A program made the position numbers and the translations under genes. The notes beneath the pieces are model-generated. The model did no database searches. It saw only the letters and a program-made list of their open reading frames with translations, and was not told the origin of the DNA. Positions 48,300-57,484 of a stretch of DNA of 64,000 nt are shown in pieces; the first letter of the stretch is position 1; each line of letters begins with the position of its first letter. Source of the DNA: Bacteroidota bacterium (GTDB taxonomy: Bacteria; Bacteroidota; Bacteroidia; AKYH767-A; OLB10); the NCBI GenBank assembly GCA_016722525.1, contig JADKJB010000003.1, positions 372,001 to 436,000 of the forward strand. The letters are read 5' to 3'.

Positions 48300-49412
48300 A
48301 TGAAAACAGCATTAATCACAGGAATTACCGGTCAGGATGGAGCCTACCTGGCTGAGCTTTTATTGCAAAAAGGATACATGGTACATGGTATCAAGCGTAG
48401 AAGTTCACTTTTCAATACTCAAAGAGTCGATCACTTGTATCATGATCAGCATGAGCAAAATGTACGATTTAAGATGCATTACGGAGATTTGACCGATTCT
48501 GCCAATATTATCAGAATTATTCAGGAGGTTCAACCTGATGAGATTTATAATTTGGTGGCCATGTCACACGTAAAAGTGAGTTTTGAAACTCCTGAATATA
48601 CAGCTAATGCTGATGGCATTGGTGCTTTAAGAATTCTTGAAGCAGTTCGATTGCTTGGTATGACACAAAAAACCCGTGTTTATCAGGCCTCAACATCGGA
48701 GCTTTATGGTTTGGTGCAAGAAATTCCACAAAGAGAAACTACTCCTTTTTATCCACGATCACCATATGCCGTAGCCAAGTTGTATGCTTATTGGATCATG
48801 ATCAATTACCGTGAATCCTATAATATGTATGCTGTTAATGGTATTTTATTTAATCATGAGTCACCATTGCGCGGTGAAACTTTTGTGACCCGCAAAGTGA
48901 CACGTGCCGTAGCACGAATTGCGATGGGACTTCAGGATTGTGTTTATATGGGAAATATAGATGCCAAGAGAGATTGGGGGCACGCAAAAGACTATGTAGA
49001 AGCCATGTGGTTAATGTTGCAGCATGATACTCCGGAGGACTTTGTAGTTGCAACCGGTGTTACTACCACTGTGCGCGAATTTATCAGTAAAGCATTTAAC
49101 GAAATTGGTGTGGAGCTCGAATTTAAAGGGAAAGATGAAGCAGAAATCGCAATTGTTAAGACTTCTACGAATCCGCTGTATCCAATTGAAATCGGGAAAG
49201 TAGTCATGCAAATCGATCCTAATTATTATCGTCCTGCAGAAGTTGAATTGTTGATTGGTGATCCTGCCAAAGCGAAAGAAAAACTGGGATGGGTCCCTAA
49301 ACACGATTTGAATTCCATCATTAAAGAGATGGTTGAAAATGACATTAAGCTGTTTAACCGAGACAAGTACTTAAAGCAGGGTGGTCACGAGATCATCAAT
49401 TATTTTGAATAA
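48300..49412 (+). CDS. gmd: GDP-mannose 4,6-dehydratase
   Basis: Gmd converts GDP-mannose to GDP-4-keto-6-deoxymannose, the first step to GDP-L-fucose. The 370-residue SDR protein has the NADP loop GITGQDGAYLAELLL, then KRRSSLFNTQRVDHLY, MHYGDLTDSANIIRII, the catalytic STSELYG and YAVAKLYAYW (YxxxK), and GNIDAKRDWGHAKDYVEAMW. All family residues look intact. It is divergent from the polysaccharide operon and followed by fcl, so fucose is probably part of that polysaccharide. Confidence 0.95.
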   Translation: MKTALITGITGQDGAYLAELLLQKGYMVHGIKRRSSLFNTQRVDHLYHDQHEQNVRFKMHYGDLTDSANIIRIIQEVQPDEIYNLVAMSHVKVSFETPEYTANADGIGALRILEAVRLLGMTQKTRVYQASTSELYGLVQEIPQRETTPFYPRSPYAVAKLYAYWIMINYRESYNMYAVNGILFNHESPLRGETFVTRKVTRAVARIAMGLQDCVYMGNIDAKRDWGHAKDYVEAMWLMLQHDTPEDFVVATGVTTTVREFISKAFNEIGVELEFKGKDEAEIAIVKTSTNPLYPIEIGKVVMQIDPNYYRPAEVELLIGDPAKAKEKLGWVPKHDLNSIIKEMVENDIKLFNRDKYLKQGGHEIINYFE

Positions 49413-49477
49413 GTATCCAGTTTGTCATTCCAATCATTGAGATTATAAAATATTCAGAAAACAAATACAATACTAAG

Positions 49478-50410
49478 GTGAATAAGAATTCAAAAATATA
49501 TGTTGCAGGCCACCGTGGAATGGTTGGTTCTGCTATTGTGAGAAAATTGGAATCGGCAGGATATATCAATATTGTAGTCAGAACTTCCAAAGAACTCGAT
49601 TTAAGGAATCAGCAACAGGTGTGTGATTTTTTGCTCTCGAGCAGCCTGAATTTGTATTTCTAGCTGCAGCTAAAGTGGGCGGAATTGTAAGCAAACAATA
49701 CCTATCGTGCCGATTTTTATATGAGAACTTAATGATTCAATCTAATGTAATCAAACAATCTCGTGAAACGGAGTAAAAAATTATTGTTTCTGGGATCGTC
49801 CTGTATTTATCCTAAAATGTGCCCTCAGCCCATTAAGGAAGAATATCTGCTTACCGGTTTATTGGAACAAACCAATGAACCTTATGCTATTGCAAAAATT
49901 GCAGGACTAAAAATGTGTGAAGCTTATCGTTCACAATATGGATGTGATTTTATATCGGTAATGCCAACAAACCTTTACGGTCCCAATGACAATTATGATC
50001 TTAAAAATTCCCATGTATTGCCGGCTCTTATTCGTAAGTTTTATGAGGCAATAAAAGATGGAAAAAAGGAAGTTGAAATTTGGGGAAGTGGAAAACCTAT
50101 GAGAGAGTTTCTGCATGTGGATGATTTGGCAGATGCTTGTTATTTTTTAATGGAAAATTATAGTGAATCCGGCTTTTTAAATATTGGCACCGGGGTTGAT
50201 TTAAGTATTGGAGAACTTGCTCAGTTGGTAAAAACAGTAAGTGGCTTTGATGGTGAACTTCGATTTGATGCCAGTAAACCTGATGGAACACCACGTAAAT
50301 TGCTGGATGTTTCAGCGGTTCACAGCCTGGGATGGAAGCATCGTATTTCACTTGAAGCAGGAGTGAAAATGATTTGGCAGGAAGTGAATAGCAATGCTGT
50401 TTTTGCTTAA
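49478..50410 (+). CDS. fcl: GDP-L-fucose synthase (five frame changes)
   Basis: Fcl is the epimerase-reductase finishing GDP-L-fucose. The start is GTG (49478); the NADP loop is VAGHRGMVGSAIVRKL. Family sequence then appears piecewise in different frames: FFALEQPEFVFLAAAKVGGI, ANNTYRADF, YENLMIQSNVI and VKKLLFLGSSCIYP. These imply single-base changes near 49630, 49689, 49717, 49769 and 49777. Downstream the frame is clean, with PYAIAKIAGLK (YxxxK) and SGKPMREFLHVDDLADACYF. Five changes in about 150 bp is far above the window average, so either the local sequence is poor or the gene is decaying. The repaired length is about 310 residues. Confidence 0.85.
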
Positions 50411-50425
50411 ATAAATTCTTTTTAT

Positions 50426-51790
50426 TTGTTGCAGTATTTTTTTAACTTAGAGCCTTTACTCAGGCCCTATGTATCCCCATTTGTTATTGATAGTGTTTCT
50501 GAAGACATCAGACAGCTTGTCCTGAGTTTTATCGATAGGTTTGATCATGCCATTTTTCTGGATAGTAATAGTCAGGCACAATGCCCAATCCCATTAACCG
50601 GTATCAAGTACGATTTTATTGCTGCAGCAGGAATGTTGCATGAAGTAGGAGTGAAAAGCAACAATTTATTTGAATTGCAAGAATTTCTCGATAACCACCA
50701 GGGAAAGAAAAACTGGATTTTTGGTTACTTAACCTATGAGGTTAAAAATCAAATTGAAATAATCCATTCTGCAAATAGTGAAGCGGTCAGTTTCCCTGAG
50801 TATAATTTTTTTGTGCCTAAATATATTTTCATCTCACAAAACGGGAAAACCCAACTTATTTCGCTGATGGAAGATCCTGAAACTGCATGGACTTCTTTTT
50901 TGGATACCATGGAGTCTTCTAAAATAGGCAAGGCCCCTCAAGTTAAAATTGCGTATGTTCCCAACCGTAATGATTACCTGGTTGCTGTAAAAAAAATACT
51001 TGAACGCATCAAACGGGGAGATATTTATGAGGTTAATCTTTGTCAGCAAATCACCGGAACTTCAGTTGCATTTAAACCTTCAACCACCTATCTGGATTTA
51101 GTGAAATCCTCGCCCGGGCCGTTTTCATGTTACCTGAAGCATCATAAACGCTATTTGCTATGTGCCAGTCCGGAACGTTTTGTCAGCAGATCGGGTTCAA
51201 AATTAATTTCTCAGCCCATAAAAGGTACTGCAAGGCGTGGAAGTAACGAGCAGTCTGATGAACTCAGTAAGAACCATCTCGCTACCAGTGAAAAGGAAAA
51301 GGCAGAAAATGTTATGATCGTAGATCTGGTCAGGAACGATCTTTCTAAATTTGCAGTCACAGGAACTGTTCTGGTCGATGAACTTTTTGGAGTCTATACT
51401 TTTCCAAGAGTACATCAAATGATTTCAACGGTGAGTTGCGAAGTTAAAAAAGCGGTTACATTCACCCAAATTTTGAGGTCGGCATTTCCTATGGGCTCCA
51501 TGACCGGAGCTCCTAAAGTAAGTGCGATGAATATTATTGAGGAATTTGAAAATTTTAAAAGAGGATTATTTTCAGGAACTGTAGGTTACATACAACCTGA
51601 TGGTGATTTTGATTTTAATGTTGTTATTAGGAGTATTTTATATGATTCAGAATCTCGTACCATTGCAATTGCGGCAGGAGGAGCCATCACAAATAAAAGT
51701 ATACCGGAAGAAGAATTCGATGAAATGGTTTTGAAGTTGCGACCTCAGCTGCAGGCGCTGGGACTGGATCCCGAAAAATTGTTTAATTGA
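50426..51790 (+). CDS. pabB: Aminodeoxychorismate synthase component I
   Basis: PabB makes 4-amino-4-deoxychorismate for folate from chorismate and ammonia. The chorismate-binding domain fills the C-terminal two thirds: IKRGDIYEVNLCQQ, CASPERFVSR, QPIKGTARRG with the PIKGT lysine that separates PabB from TrpE (PIAGT), DLVRNDLSKFA, SAFPMGSMTGAPKVSAM and GLFSGTVGYIQPDGDFDFNV. At 454 residues it matches E. coli PabB. There is no ATG in the N-terminal part; TTG 50426 is the only start after the fcl stop. It probably works with a PabA amidotransferase encoded elsewhere. tilS follows after 16 bp. Confidence 0.88.
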   Translation: MLQYFFNLEPLLRPYVSPFVIDSVSEDIRQLVLSFIDRFDHAIFLDSNSQAQCPIPLTGIKYDFIAAAGMLHEVGVKSNNLFELQEFLDNHQGKKNWIFGYLTYEVKNQIEIIHSANSEAVSFPEYNFFVPKYIFISQNGKTQLISLMEDPETAWTSFLDTMESSKIGKAPQVKIAYVPNRNDYLVAVKKILERIKRGDIYEVNLCQQITGTSVAFKPSTTYLDLVKSSPGPFSCYLKHHKRYLLCASPERFVSRSGSKLISQPIKGTARRGSNEQSDELSKNHLATSEKEKAENVMIVDLVRNDLSKFAVTGTVLVDELFGVYTFPRVHQMISTVSCEVKKAVTFTQILRSAFPMGSMTGAPKVSAMNIIEEFENFKRGLFSGTVGYIQPDGDFDFNVVIRSILYDSESRTIAIAAGGAITNKSIPEEEFDEMVLKLRPQLQALGLDPEKLFN

Positions 51791-51806
51791 AGTTATAAAA
51801 TCAACT

Positions 51807-53153
51807 ATGCAGGAGAAATTTTTAGCTTTCCGGTCAGCACATAACTTTCCCGACAAAGAAAAGCGTGTGCTCCTTACAGTTAGTGGAGGAATTGACTCTG
51901 TTGTAATGGCTCATTTGTACCACAAAGCAGGTTATTCTTGTGTAGTGGCTCACTGTAATTTTCAGCTTCGGGGCGGAGCATCTGATCAAGACGAGCAGTT
52001 TGTTGAAAAGTTGGCTGCACACTATCAATTTCATTTCCATTCTATGAAATTTGATATTGCCAATTTTGCTAAAGACAATTCGGTTTCCATTCAGGAAGCT
52101 GCACGAAAGTTAAGGTATGAATGGTTTTCTGAGATTTGTGAAACGTCAGGATGTGAAGCAATCGCAACGGCTCATCATGCAAATGATGTTGCCGAAACGT
52201 TGATTTTTAATCTTGTGCGCGGAGCAGGATTTGCCGGAATGCATGGCATACCTGTTAAAAATGGAAAAATAATTCGCCCCATTCTTTTTGCTGAAAAAAT
52301 GAAATTGAACAATATGCCAAAATTAATAAGTTGCAATGGCGCGAAGATGCTTCTAATTTTAACGATGATTATACAAGGAATAAAATCAGGCATCATATCA
52401 TTCCCTTGCTGAAGGAAATAATCGAAGGCCATCAACAACATGAATAAGCACGCCGCTTCGGTTAAGAATTTTGAACTGTTAACTTCTGATTATATTTCCG
52501 GTATAGAAAAAGAACTGCTTCAGGAAAAATGGGGTGGTGTCCTTAAAACTATTTCCCTGAAAAAACTTTTTTCGTATCCTGTTCCTGAATTTTTATTATT
52601 CCTTTTAATAGGCAAATATGGTTTTAATGAAACTGTTTGCAATGCCATATTTTCATCAAATCGTACCGGAGCTGAGTTTTTAGCTCCCGGTTTTCGTTTG
52701 GTACTTGACAGGGATGAACTGGTTCTATTTAACCTAAATTCGATTCACGATGCAAACATTTATTTAATAGATCAGTTTACCCATAGTCTGAAACTTATGC
52801 CGGGAATTTTTGATATGAAAAAAGTTGTTTGGTCAAGCGCTGATGCAGTTCAGGTTCCTGATGATTTCAGAAACAAAGAAACTGTTTATCTGGATGCATC
52901 CAAACTCAAATTGCCACTCTCCATAAGAAGATGGAAAGATGGCGATTCCTTTCATCCTCTTGGTATGAAAGGTTCTAAATTAATTAGCGACTTTTTAACT
53001 GATGAGAAATTACCGGTGGCCGAAAAAGAATTAGTATATTTACTTTTGTCGGAGAATGAAATAGTTTGGGTACTTGGCCAGCGTTTGGATGAAAAATACA
53101 GGATTACAAGTTCTACCCTTGAAGCATGGAAATGTACTTATTTAATAAATTGA
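51807..53153 (+). CDS. tilS: tRNA(Ile)-lysidine synthase TilS (two frame breaks)
   Basis: TilS modifies C34 of the AUA-reading tRNA-Ile to lysidine and is essential in bacteria. The N-terminal PP-loop is LLTVSGGIDSVVMAHL, followed by VAHCNFQLRGGASDQDEQFV and ATAHHANDVAETLIFNLVRG. The frame is lost at an A6 run near 52297, where one missing A hides REDASNFNDDYTRNKIRHHI, and changes again near 52435. The C-terminal domain then reads RRWKDGDSFHPLGMKGSKLI, SDFLTDEKLP and IVWVLGQRLDEKYRI. The repaired length is about 448 residues. Because the enzyme is essential, these breaks are almost certainly sequence errors. Confidence 0.9.
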
Positions 53154-53165
53154 GCTGATTAAAAG

Positions 53166-53669
53166 ATGAATGAAGATGTACTTTTTGAAGAAAGACAGTA
53201 TATAGGTTCCAATAAGAGTACACTCAGTTTGAGAATTTTTTTGGCCATTTTTTGTTTCGTAGCTTACCATTATACCGATGTTCCTGAAGTGAATGGGGAT
53301 TTTTTGTTTTTTTTGGGTGTCTTTATTCTGGCAATTTCTGTTTTGTTGCTGTTTGTAACTCACATTCATACAAAGGTTTATAAAAGTTACATTTTGCTGG
53401 AAGCTACTTTAGGAAAGCGGAAAGTTAAGATTCCTATTTCCACCATTGTAAAAACGGAAAAAGTAAAATATAGCATGTACATTATTAATAATCCGGCTTA
53501 TAATCTTCATCGTGACGGTGTTATTAAATTTTATACAGGCGGAAAGGATGCGGTTAAGCTTACTGACAGCGAGGGTTTGATATATCTTATCGGAACAAGT
53601 AAACCAGAAGAGTTGCTGCGTGTTATCAAAGATCAAAAGGAATTTCTGGTTAAACGAATAGATTCCTGA
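53166..53669 (+). CDS. Small membrane protein, unknown function
   Basis: A 167-residue protein of no recognised family. Two adjacent membrane helices (LRIFLAIFCFVAYHYTDV and FLFFLGVFILAISVLLLFVT) are followed by a soluble beta-rich part (ILLEATLGKRKVKIPIST, VIKFYTGGKDAVKLTDSEGL) and a last helix, in the manner of bacterial PH-domain (YdbT-like) proteins. It sits 12 bp after tilS and before lemA, both on the same strand. A promoter-like word lies just after its stop. Confidence 0.65.
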   Translation: MNEDVLFEERQYIGSNKSTLSLRIFLAIFCFVAYHYTDVPEVNGDFLFFLGVFILAISVLLLFVTHIHTKVYKSYILLEATLGKRKVKIPISTIVKTEKVKYSMYIINNPAYNLHRDGVIKFYTGGKDAVKLTDSEGLIYLIGTSKPEELLRVIKDQKEFLVKRIDS

Positions 53670-53676
53670 AAATATA

Positions 53677-53684
53677 TACATTTG
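53677..53684 (+). promoter_or_regulatory. Putative -7 element of the lemA gene group
   Basis: TACATTTG fits TAnnTTTG and lies 25 bases before the lemA ATG at 53710. No TTTG at the -33 distance was seen, so this is moderate evidence only. Confidence 0.45.
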
Positions 53685-53709
53685 TAATGTCTAAAACAAC
53701 ACAATAATT

Positions 53710-54297
53710 ATGGGTAAATGGATTAAAATCGGGATAATCGCCCTTGCAGTGATTTTCCTTTACAGATTAGTAGCAGGTTCTTATAACAATATGGTATCCA
53801 AGGGGGAAATGGTCACAAAGTCCTGGCAGGATGTGGAAAGTGATTATCAACGCAGACTCGACCTGATTCCTAATTTGGTGAATACAGTAAAAGGTTATGC
53901 TGATTTTGAGAAATCAACTCTTACTGCCGTTATTGAAGCCAGGGCCCAAGCTACCCAGGTTAAAGTAGATGCGAATAACATTACTCCAGAAGCATTGAAA
54001 AATTATCAGGCTGCTCAAGGGCAACTATCTTCTTCTCTGAGCCGTTTATTAGTCACCGTTGAGCAATATCCTGATTTAAAGGCAAATCAGAATTTTCTTG
54101 AACTTCAGGCAGAACTTGCCGGAACGGAAAACAGAATTAAAGTGGCACGAAATAAGTTTAACGAAACCGTTAAGGAGTATAACACTTATGTGAAATCTTT
54201 CCCACGAAATTTGTTTGCCAGTATGTTTGGTTTCGCCCCCAAAACTTATTTTGAAGCGGATGAAGCAGCATCAAAAGTTCCGGAAGTGAAATTCTAA
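53710..54297 (+). CDS. lemA: LemA family protein
   Basis: A 195-residue protein with one N-terminal membrane helix (WIKIGIIALAVIFLYRLVA). The LemA helical core follows: SYNNMVSKGEMVTKSWQDVE, YQRRLDLIPNLVNTVKGYA, IEARAQATQVK and LAGTENRIKVARNKFNETVK. The C-terminal FPRNLFASMFGF with YFEADEAASKVPEVKF is also family-typical. The function is not established; in many bacteria lemA stands beside TPM-domain genes, as here, and is thought to act in envelope maintenance or protein quality control. Confidence 0.92.
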   Translation: MGKWIKIGIIALAVIFLYRLVAGSYNNMVSKGEMVTKSWQDVESDYQRRLDLIPNLVNTVKGYADFEKSTLTAVIEARAQATQVKVDANNITPEALKNYQAAQGQLSSSLSRLLVTVEQYPDLKANQNFLELQAELAGTENRIKVARNKFNETVKEYNTYVKSFPRNLFASMFGFAPKTYFEADEAASKVPEVKF

Positions 54298-54304
54298 AAG
54301 TAAA

Positions 54305-54751
54305 TTGGAAGCATACAAAGCGATCTCTGCTGCCGAACTGGCTGAAATTAAAGCCGCAATCGGGGCTGCAGAAAAACGAACTTCAGGAGAAATCCGTGTT
54401 TTTATTGAAGACTCTGCAGAGGATGGACCACTCGATAGAGCAGCATTTTTGTTCAATAAACTGGGAATGGATAAAACCAACCTCCGAAATGGGGTGTTGA
54501 TTTATGTGGCCTTCGTGGATCATAAATTTTGTATCATCGGCGATTCAGGGATCAATCAAAAAGTTGGTGCTACTTTCTGGAATGCCATTAAGGAGAAAAT
54601 GATAGGCCATTTTAAAGAAAATCGTATTGCTCAAGGTTTGCTGGAGGCCATAGTAGATTCCGGTGAGGCACTTGCAAAATATTTTCCCTATGCAGCAGCT
54701 GATCGAAATGAATTACCCGATGATATCATGTTTGGTGACGGTAAAAAATGA
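54305..54751 (+). CDS. TPM domain protein (YgcG-like), short form
   Basis: A 148-residue protein covering a single TPM (TLP18.3/Psb32/MOLO-1) domain: AAIGAAEKRTSGEIRVFIED, FNKLGMDKTNLRNGVLIYVA and IGDSGINQKVGATFWNAIKE. It lacks a signal peptide and the C-terminal membrane and glycine-rich parts of the next gene. There is no ATG at the N-terminus; TTG 54305 follows the lemA stop by seven bases, and the stop overlaps the next ATG by four. It probably works with LemA and the longer TPM protein. Confidence 0.82.
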   Translation: MEAYKAISAAELAEIKAAIGAAEKRTSGEIRVFIEDSAEDGPLDRAAFLFNKLGMDKTNLRNGVLIYVAFVDHKFCIIGDSGINQKVGATFWNAIKEKMIGHFKENRIAQGLLEAIVDSGEALAKYFPYAAADRNELPDDIMFGDGKK

Positions 54752-55536
54752 ATAAACTGAAATTTCTTTTATTTTGTTTGTTGCTTCCCTTTTTAGGGAG
54801 GTCTCAGCAATTTCCTGAAAAACCAAATCCGCCACGATTGGTGAACGATTTCACTAATACACTGAATGATCAGGAAAAAAACGCATTAGAACAGAAGTTG
54901 TTAATTTATAACGATAGCACATCTACACAAATTGCCATTGTGATGATTCGCTCTTTGGATGGGTACCCGGCTGATGATTATGCTATTCAGCTAGCCGAAA
55001 AATGGGGGATTGGACAGAAAGGAACCAATAACGGAGTACTCATTTTTATTGCAAAAGACGACCGGAAAATATTTATTCCAACCGGTTATGGAATGGAAGG
55101 CGTGATGCCCGATGGATTGGTGAAGCGTATCATTGAAAATGATATTAAACCTTCGTTCCGCGAAGGAAAATATTATGAGGGATTAGATAGAGCCACCGAT
55201 AGTATGTTTCGGTTGGCTGCCGGTGAATATAAAGCAGAACCCAAAAAGAAACAAAAAGAGAGCCCGCCACTTGCTTTTATAATTGGAATTTTACTTTTTA
55301 TATCATTGTTTTTGTGGATGAAAGTGAGATCTGTCAAACAATATTCTCTTGTTAATAACATAACTTTTTGGGCCGCATGGGCATTGCTCAATCAGGCCAC
55401 CCGTACGCATAGAGGTAGTTGGGGCGGTTTCTCGGGTGGTGGCGGTAGTAGCTGGGGTGGTGGAAGTAGTGGAGGAGGCTTTGGTGGCTTCGGTGGGGGT
55501 AGTTTCGGTGGGGGTGGTGCAGGAGGAAGTTGGTAA
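54748..55536 (+). CDS. TPM domain membrane protein (YgcG-like) with glycine-rich tail
   Basis: A 262-residue protein with a signal peptide (MNKLKFLLFCLLLPFLGRSQ) and a periplasmic TPM domain (VNDFTNTLNDQEKNALEQKL, IAIVMIRSLDGYPADDYAIQ, WGIGQKGTNNGVLIFIAKDD, GYGMEGVMPDGLVKRII). One membrane helix follows (PPLAFIIGILLFISLFLWM), then a glycine/serine-rich C-terminus with FSGGGGSSWGGGSSGGG repeats. The glycine tail is characteristic of the family. The gene is in a coupled lemA-TPM-TPM unit. Function is unproven. Confidence 0.9.
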   Translation: MNKLKFLLFCLLLPFLGRSQQFPEKPNPPRLVNDFTNTLNDQEKNALEQKLLIYNDSTSTQIAIVMIRSLDGYPADDYAIQLAEKWGIGQKGTNNGVLIFIAKDDRKIFIPTGYGMEGVMPDGLVKRIIENDIKPSFREGKYYEGLDRATDSMFRLAAGEYKAEPKKKQKESPPLAFIIGILLFISLFLWMKVRSVKQYSLVNNITFWAAWALLNQATRTHRGSWGGFSGGGGSSWGGGSSGGGFGGFGGGSFGGGGAGGSW

Positions 55537-55625
55537 CAGGTAGAATGAAACGAAAACGATTGCCTTATATCGCAAGTGCTTCTGATTTATATTGTATTGT
55601 GAATTTTAAAAGGGTAGATAGTCCA

Positions 55626-56600
55626 ATGAAGTATTTTATACTGACATGCTTCGTAATTTCATTGTTCCTTGCATGCACTAATCCATTAATTGATTCCAGA
55701 AAAAAAGTTCCGGTAATTGGGTTTTTGGATTTCATTCAGGATCCAACAATAGAACTTGCCAAACAAGGTTTTTTTGATGCACTCCGGGAGCAGGGATTCT
55801 CGGAAGTAGATTCTACCATCCAGGTGGTGTATGCAAATGCTCAGGGAGATATCCCTACATTGAACCAATCTTGTGATTATATTCTTTCTAAAGAACCCGA
55901 TCTCATTGGAACTAATGTTACTCTTTCAACAATAACAGCGGTGAAACGAACAAAATCGGTTCCTATTTTTATGATGGTGGCTCCTCGTCCCGACATAGCA
56001 GGACTGACCGCAGTTGATGGCAAACCTCCAGCTAACCTTTATGGCGTATACGAAACTCTTGATTATATTGACTCTGCAGTAGTGATTATTAATGAATTGT
56101 TTCCAAAAGCAAAACGTATTGGAACCGTTTTTAATCAATCGGAGCCACAGTCGAAAGATGCCTATAATGCACTTTATAAAAAATGCAATCAGCTTGGGCT
56201 GGAATTAATCAGTTTGCCGGTAAATAATTCCTCCGAAACTCAACTGGTTACCGAGGCCCTGTTGAACAAAAAAATAGATGCTTTTTTCGCACTGCCTGAC
56301 AATGTTATCTTCGCCTCTTTTGAAATTGTTGCAAAAAGTTGTGATAAGGCCGGCGTACCGGTTTTTACGAGTGAAGCCGGTCTTGTTACCCGCGGAGCAC
56401 TTGCTTCATTTGGTGCCGATTTTTATTATTGGGGTTATCAGTCAGGTGCGCTGGCAGCAAAATATCTATTGTCAGAAAAAAAAGTATTAACTGCTCCTGA
56501 AATTGTGAATATTCGTAAAAAAATTTACAATCCGTCGGTAGCTCAAAAATTCGGCATACAACCCGATTCAACTTTTAAAGCATATACTCCTGGGAGTTAG
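55626..56600 (+). CDS. ABC transporter substrate-binding lipoprotein
   Basis: A 324-residue protein beginning MKYFILTCFVISLFLACTNP, a lipoprotein signal with the lipobox LFLAC; a longer frame from 55530 has no signal and is not preferred. The body has the PF04392-type periplasmic-binding fold: KVPVIGFLDFIQDPTIELAK, EPDLIGTNVTLSTITAVKRT, PKAKRIGTVFNQSEPQSKDA, and AGVPVFTSEAGLVTRGALAS. Related systems (TrpXYZ type) import aromatic amino acids in Gram-positive bacteria; here the ligand is not known. The permease and ATPase follow directly. Confidence 0.87.
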   Translation: MKYFILTCFVISLFLACTNPLIDSRKKVPVIGFLDFIQDPTIELAKQGFFDALREQGFSEVDSTIQVVYANAQGDIPTLNQSCDYILSKEPDLIGTNVTLSTITAVKRTKSVPIFMMVAPRPDIAGLTAVDGKPPANLYGVYETLDYIDSAVVIINELFPKAKRIGTVFNQSEPQSKDAYNALYKKCNQLGLELISLPVNNSSETQLVTEALLNKKIDAFFALPDNVIFASFEIVAKSCDKAGVPVFTSEAGLVTRGALASFGADFYYWGYQSGALAAKYLLSEKKVLTAPEIVNIRKKIYNPSVAQKFGIQPDSTFKAYTPGS

Positions 56601-56617
56601 TAAGTAAATTCCACTGT

Positions 56618-57484
56618 ATGGATTTTTATATAGCAGCAATACTTCAGGGTTTAGGTTATGCAGCTATGGGGCTGGGTATATTTATTTCGCTTCGTATCTT
56701 TAATATTCCTGACATTACCACTGATGGGAGTTACACTTTTGGTGGCATCATTGCGGCAGTTACAATTACTCAGGGAGTACATCCGGTAAATGTACTTGTG
56801 TTATCCTTGGCAGGAGGTGCGGCAGCGGGTGTTTGCAGCGGTTTAATTCATACAAAGCTGAAAGTAAATCCTTTGTTAGCGGGTATTTTGGTTATGACTG
56901 CTTTGTATTCGATCAACCTCAGTGTAATGGGCCGCTCCAACCTTCCACTCATGGATGATAGTACTATTTTTAACCATTTTAATGTTTCTGAAAACGCACT
57001 CACCAACCAGTTGGGCGTGATGATTTTTTTTATTGTATTGCTCGTTGTTTTTTTAACCTGGCTGCTAAAAACCGATTTCGGAATTGCTATGAGAGCCACT
57101 GGCAGTAGTGAGCAAATGGCCAGTGCTGTTGGCATAAATACCAATACAATGAAAGTGATTGGACTTGCTATGGCCAATGCGCTGACTGCATTAAGTGGAT
57201 ATTTATTGGTGCAGTATCAGGGTTTCGCTGATATCAATATGGGAATAGGAATTGTAATCTCCGGTTTGGCAGCAGTGATGTTGGGTGAAGCAATAGCAAA
57301 ATTATTTCGAAGTAATAAAATTGTTGTACAGGTGCTTTTTGTTGTTGCAGGAAGCATTATTTTCAGAATGATTCTGGCATTTACATTATCCATGGGAGTG
57401 AATCCTAATTATCTCAAGCTCATTACAGCGCTCCTGGTTCTTGTAGTAATTTCATTTTCCCGCTTCCGAAATATACGATCATGA
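56618..57484 (+). CDS. ABC transporter permease (BPD_transp_2 type)
   Basis: A 288-residue inner-membrane protein with about eight hydrophobic helices, typical of branched-chain-type permeases: GYAAMGLGIFISLRIFNIPD, ITTDGSYTFGGIIAAVTITQ, VMIFFIVLLVVFLTWLL and FGIAMRATGSSEQMASAVGI, the cytoplasmic loop contacting the ATPase. The last codons overlap the ATPase gene by 4 bp. It forms the channel of the three-gene importer with the lipoprotein upstream. Confidence 0.88.
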   Translation: MDFYIAAILQGLGYAAMGLGIFISLRIFNIPDITTDGSYTFGGIIAAVTITQGVHPVNVLVLSLAGGAAAGVCSGLIHTKLKVNPLLAGILVMTALYSINLSVMGRSNLPLMDDSTIFNHFNVSENALTNQLGVMIFFIVLLVVFLTWLLKTDFGIAMRATGSSEQMASAVGINTNTMKVIGLAMANALTALSGYLLVQYQGFADINMGIGIVISGLAAVMLGEAIAKLFRSNKIVVQVLFVVAGSIIFRMILAFTLSMGVNPNYLKLITALLVLVVISFSRFRNIRS

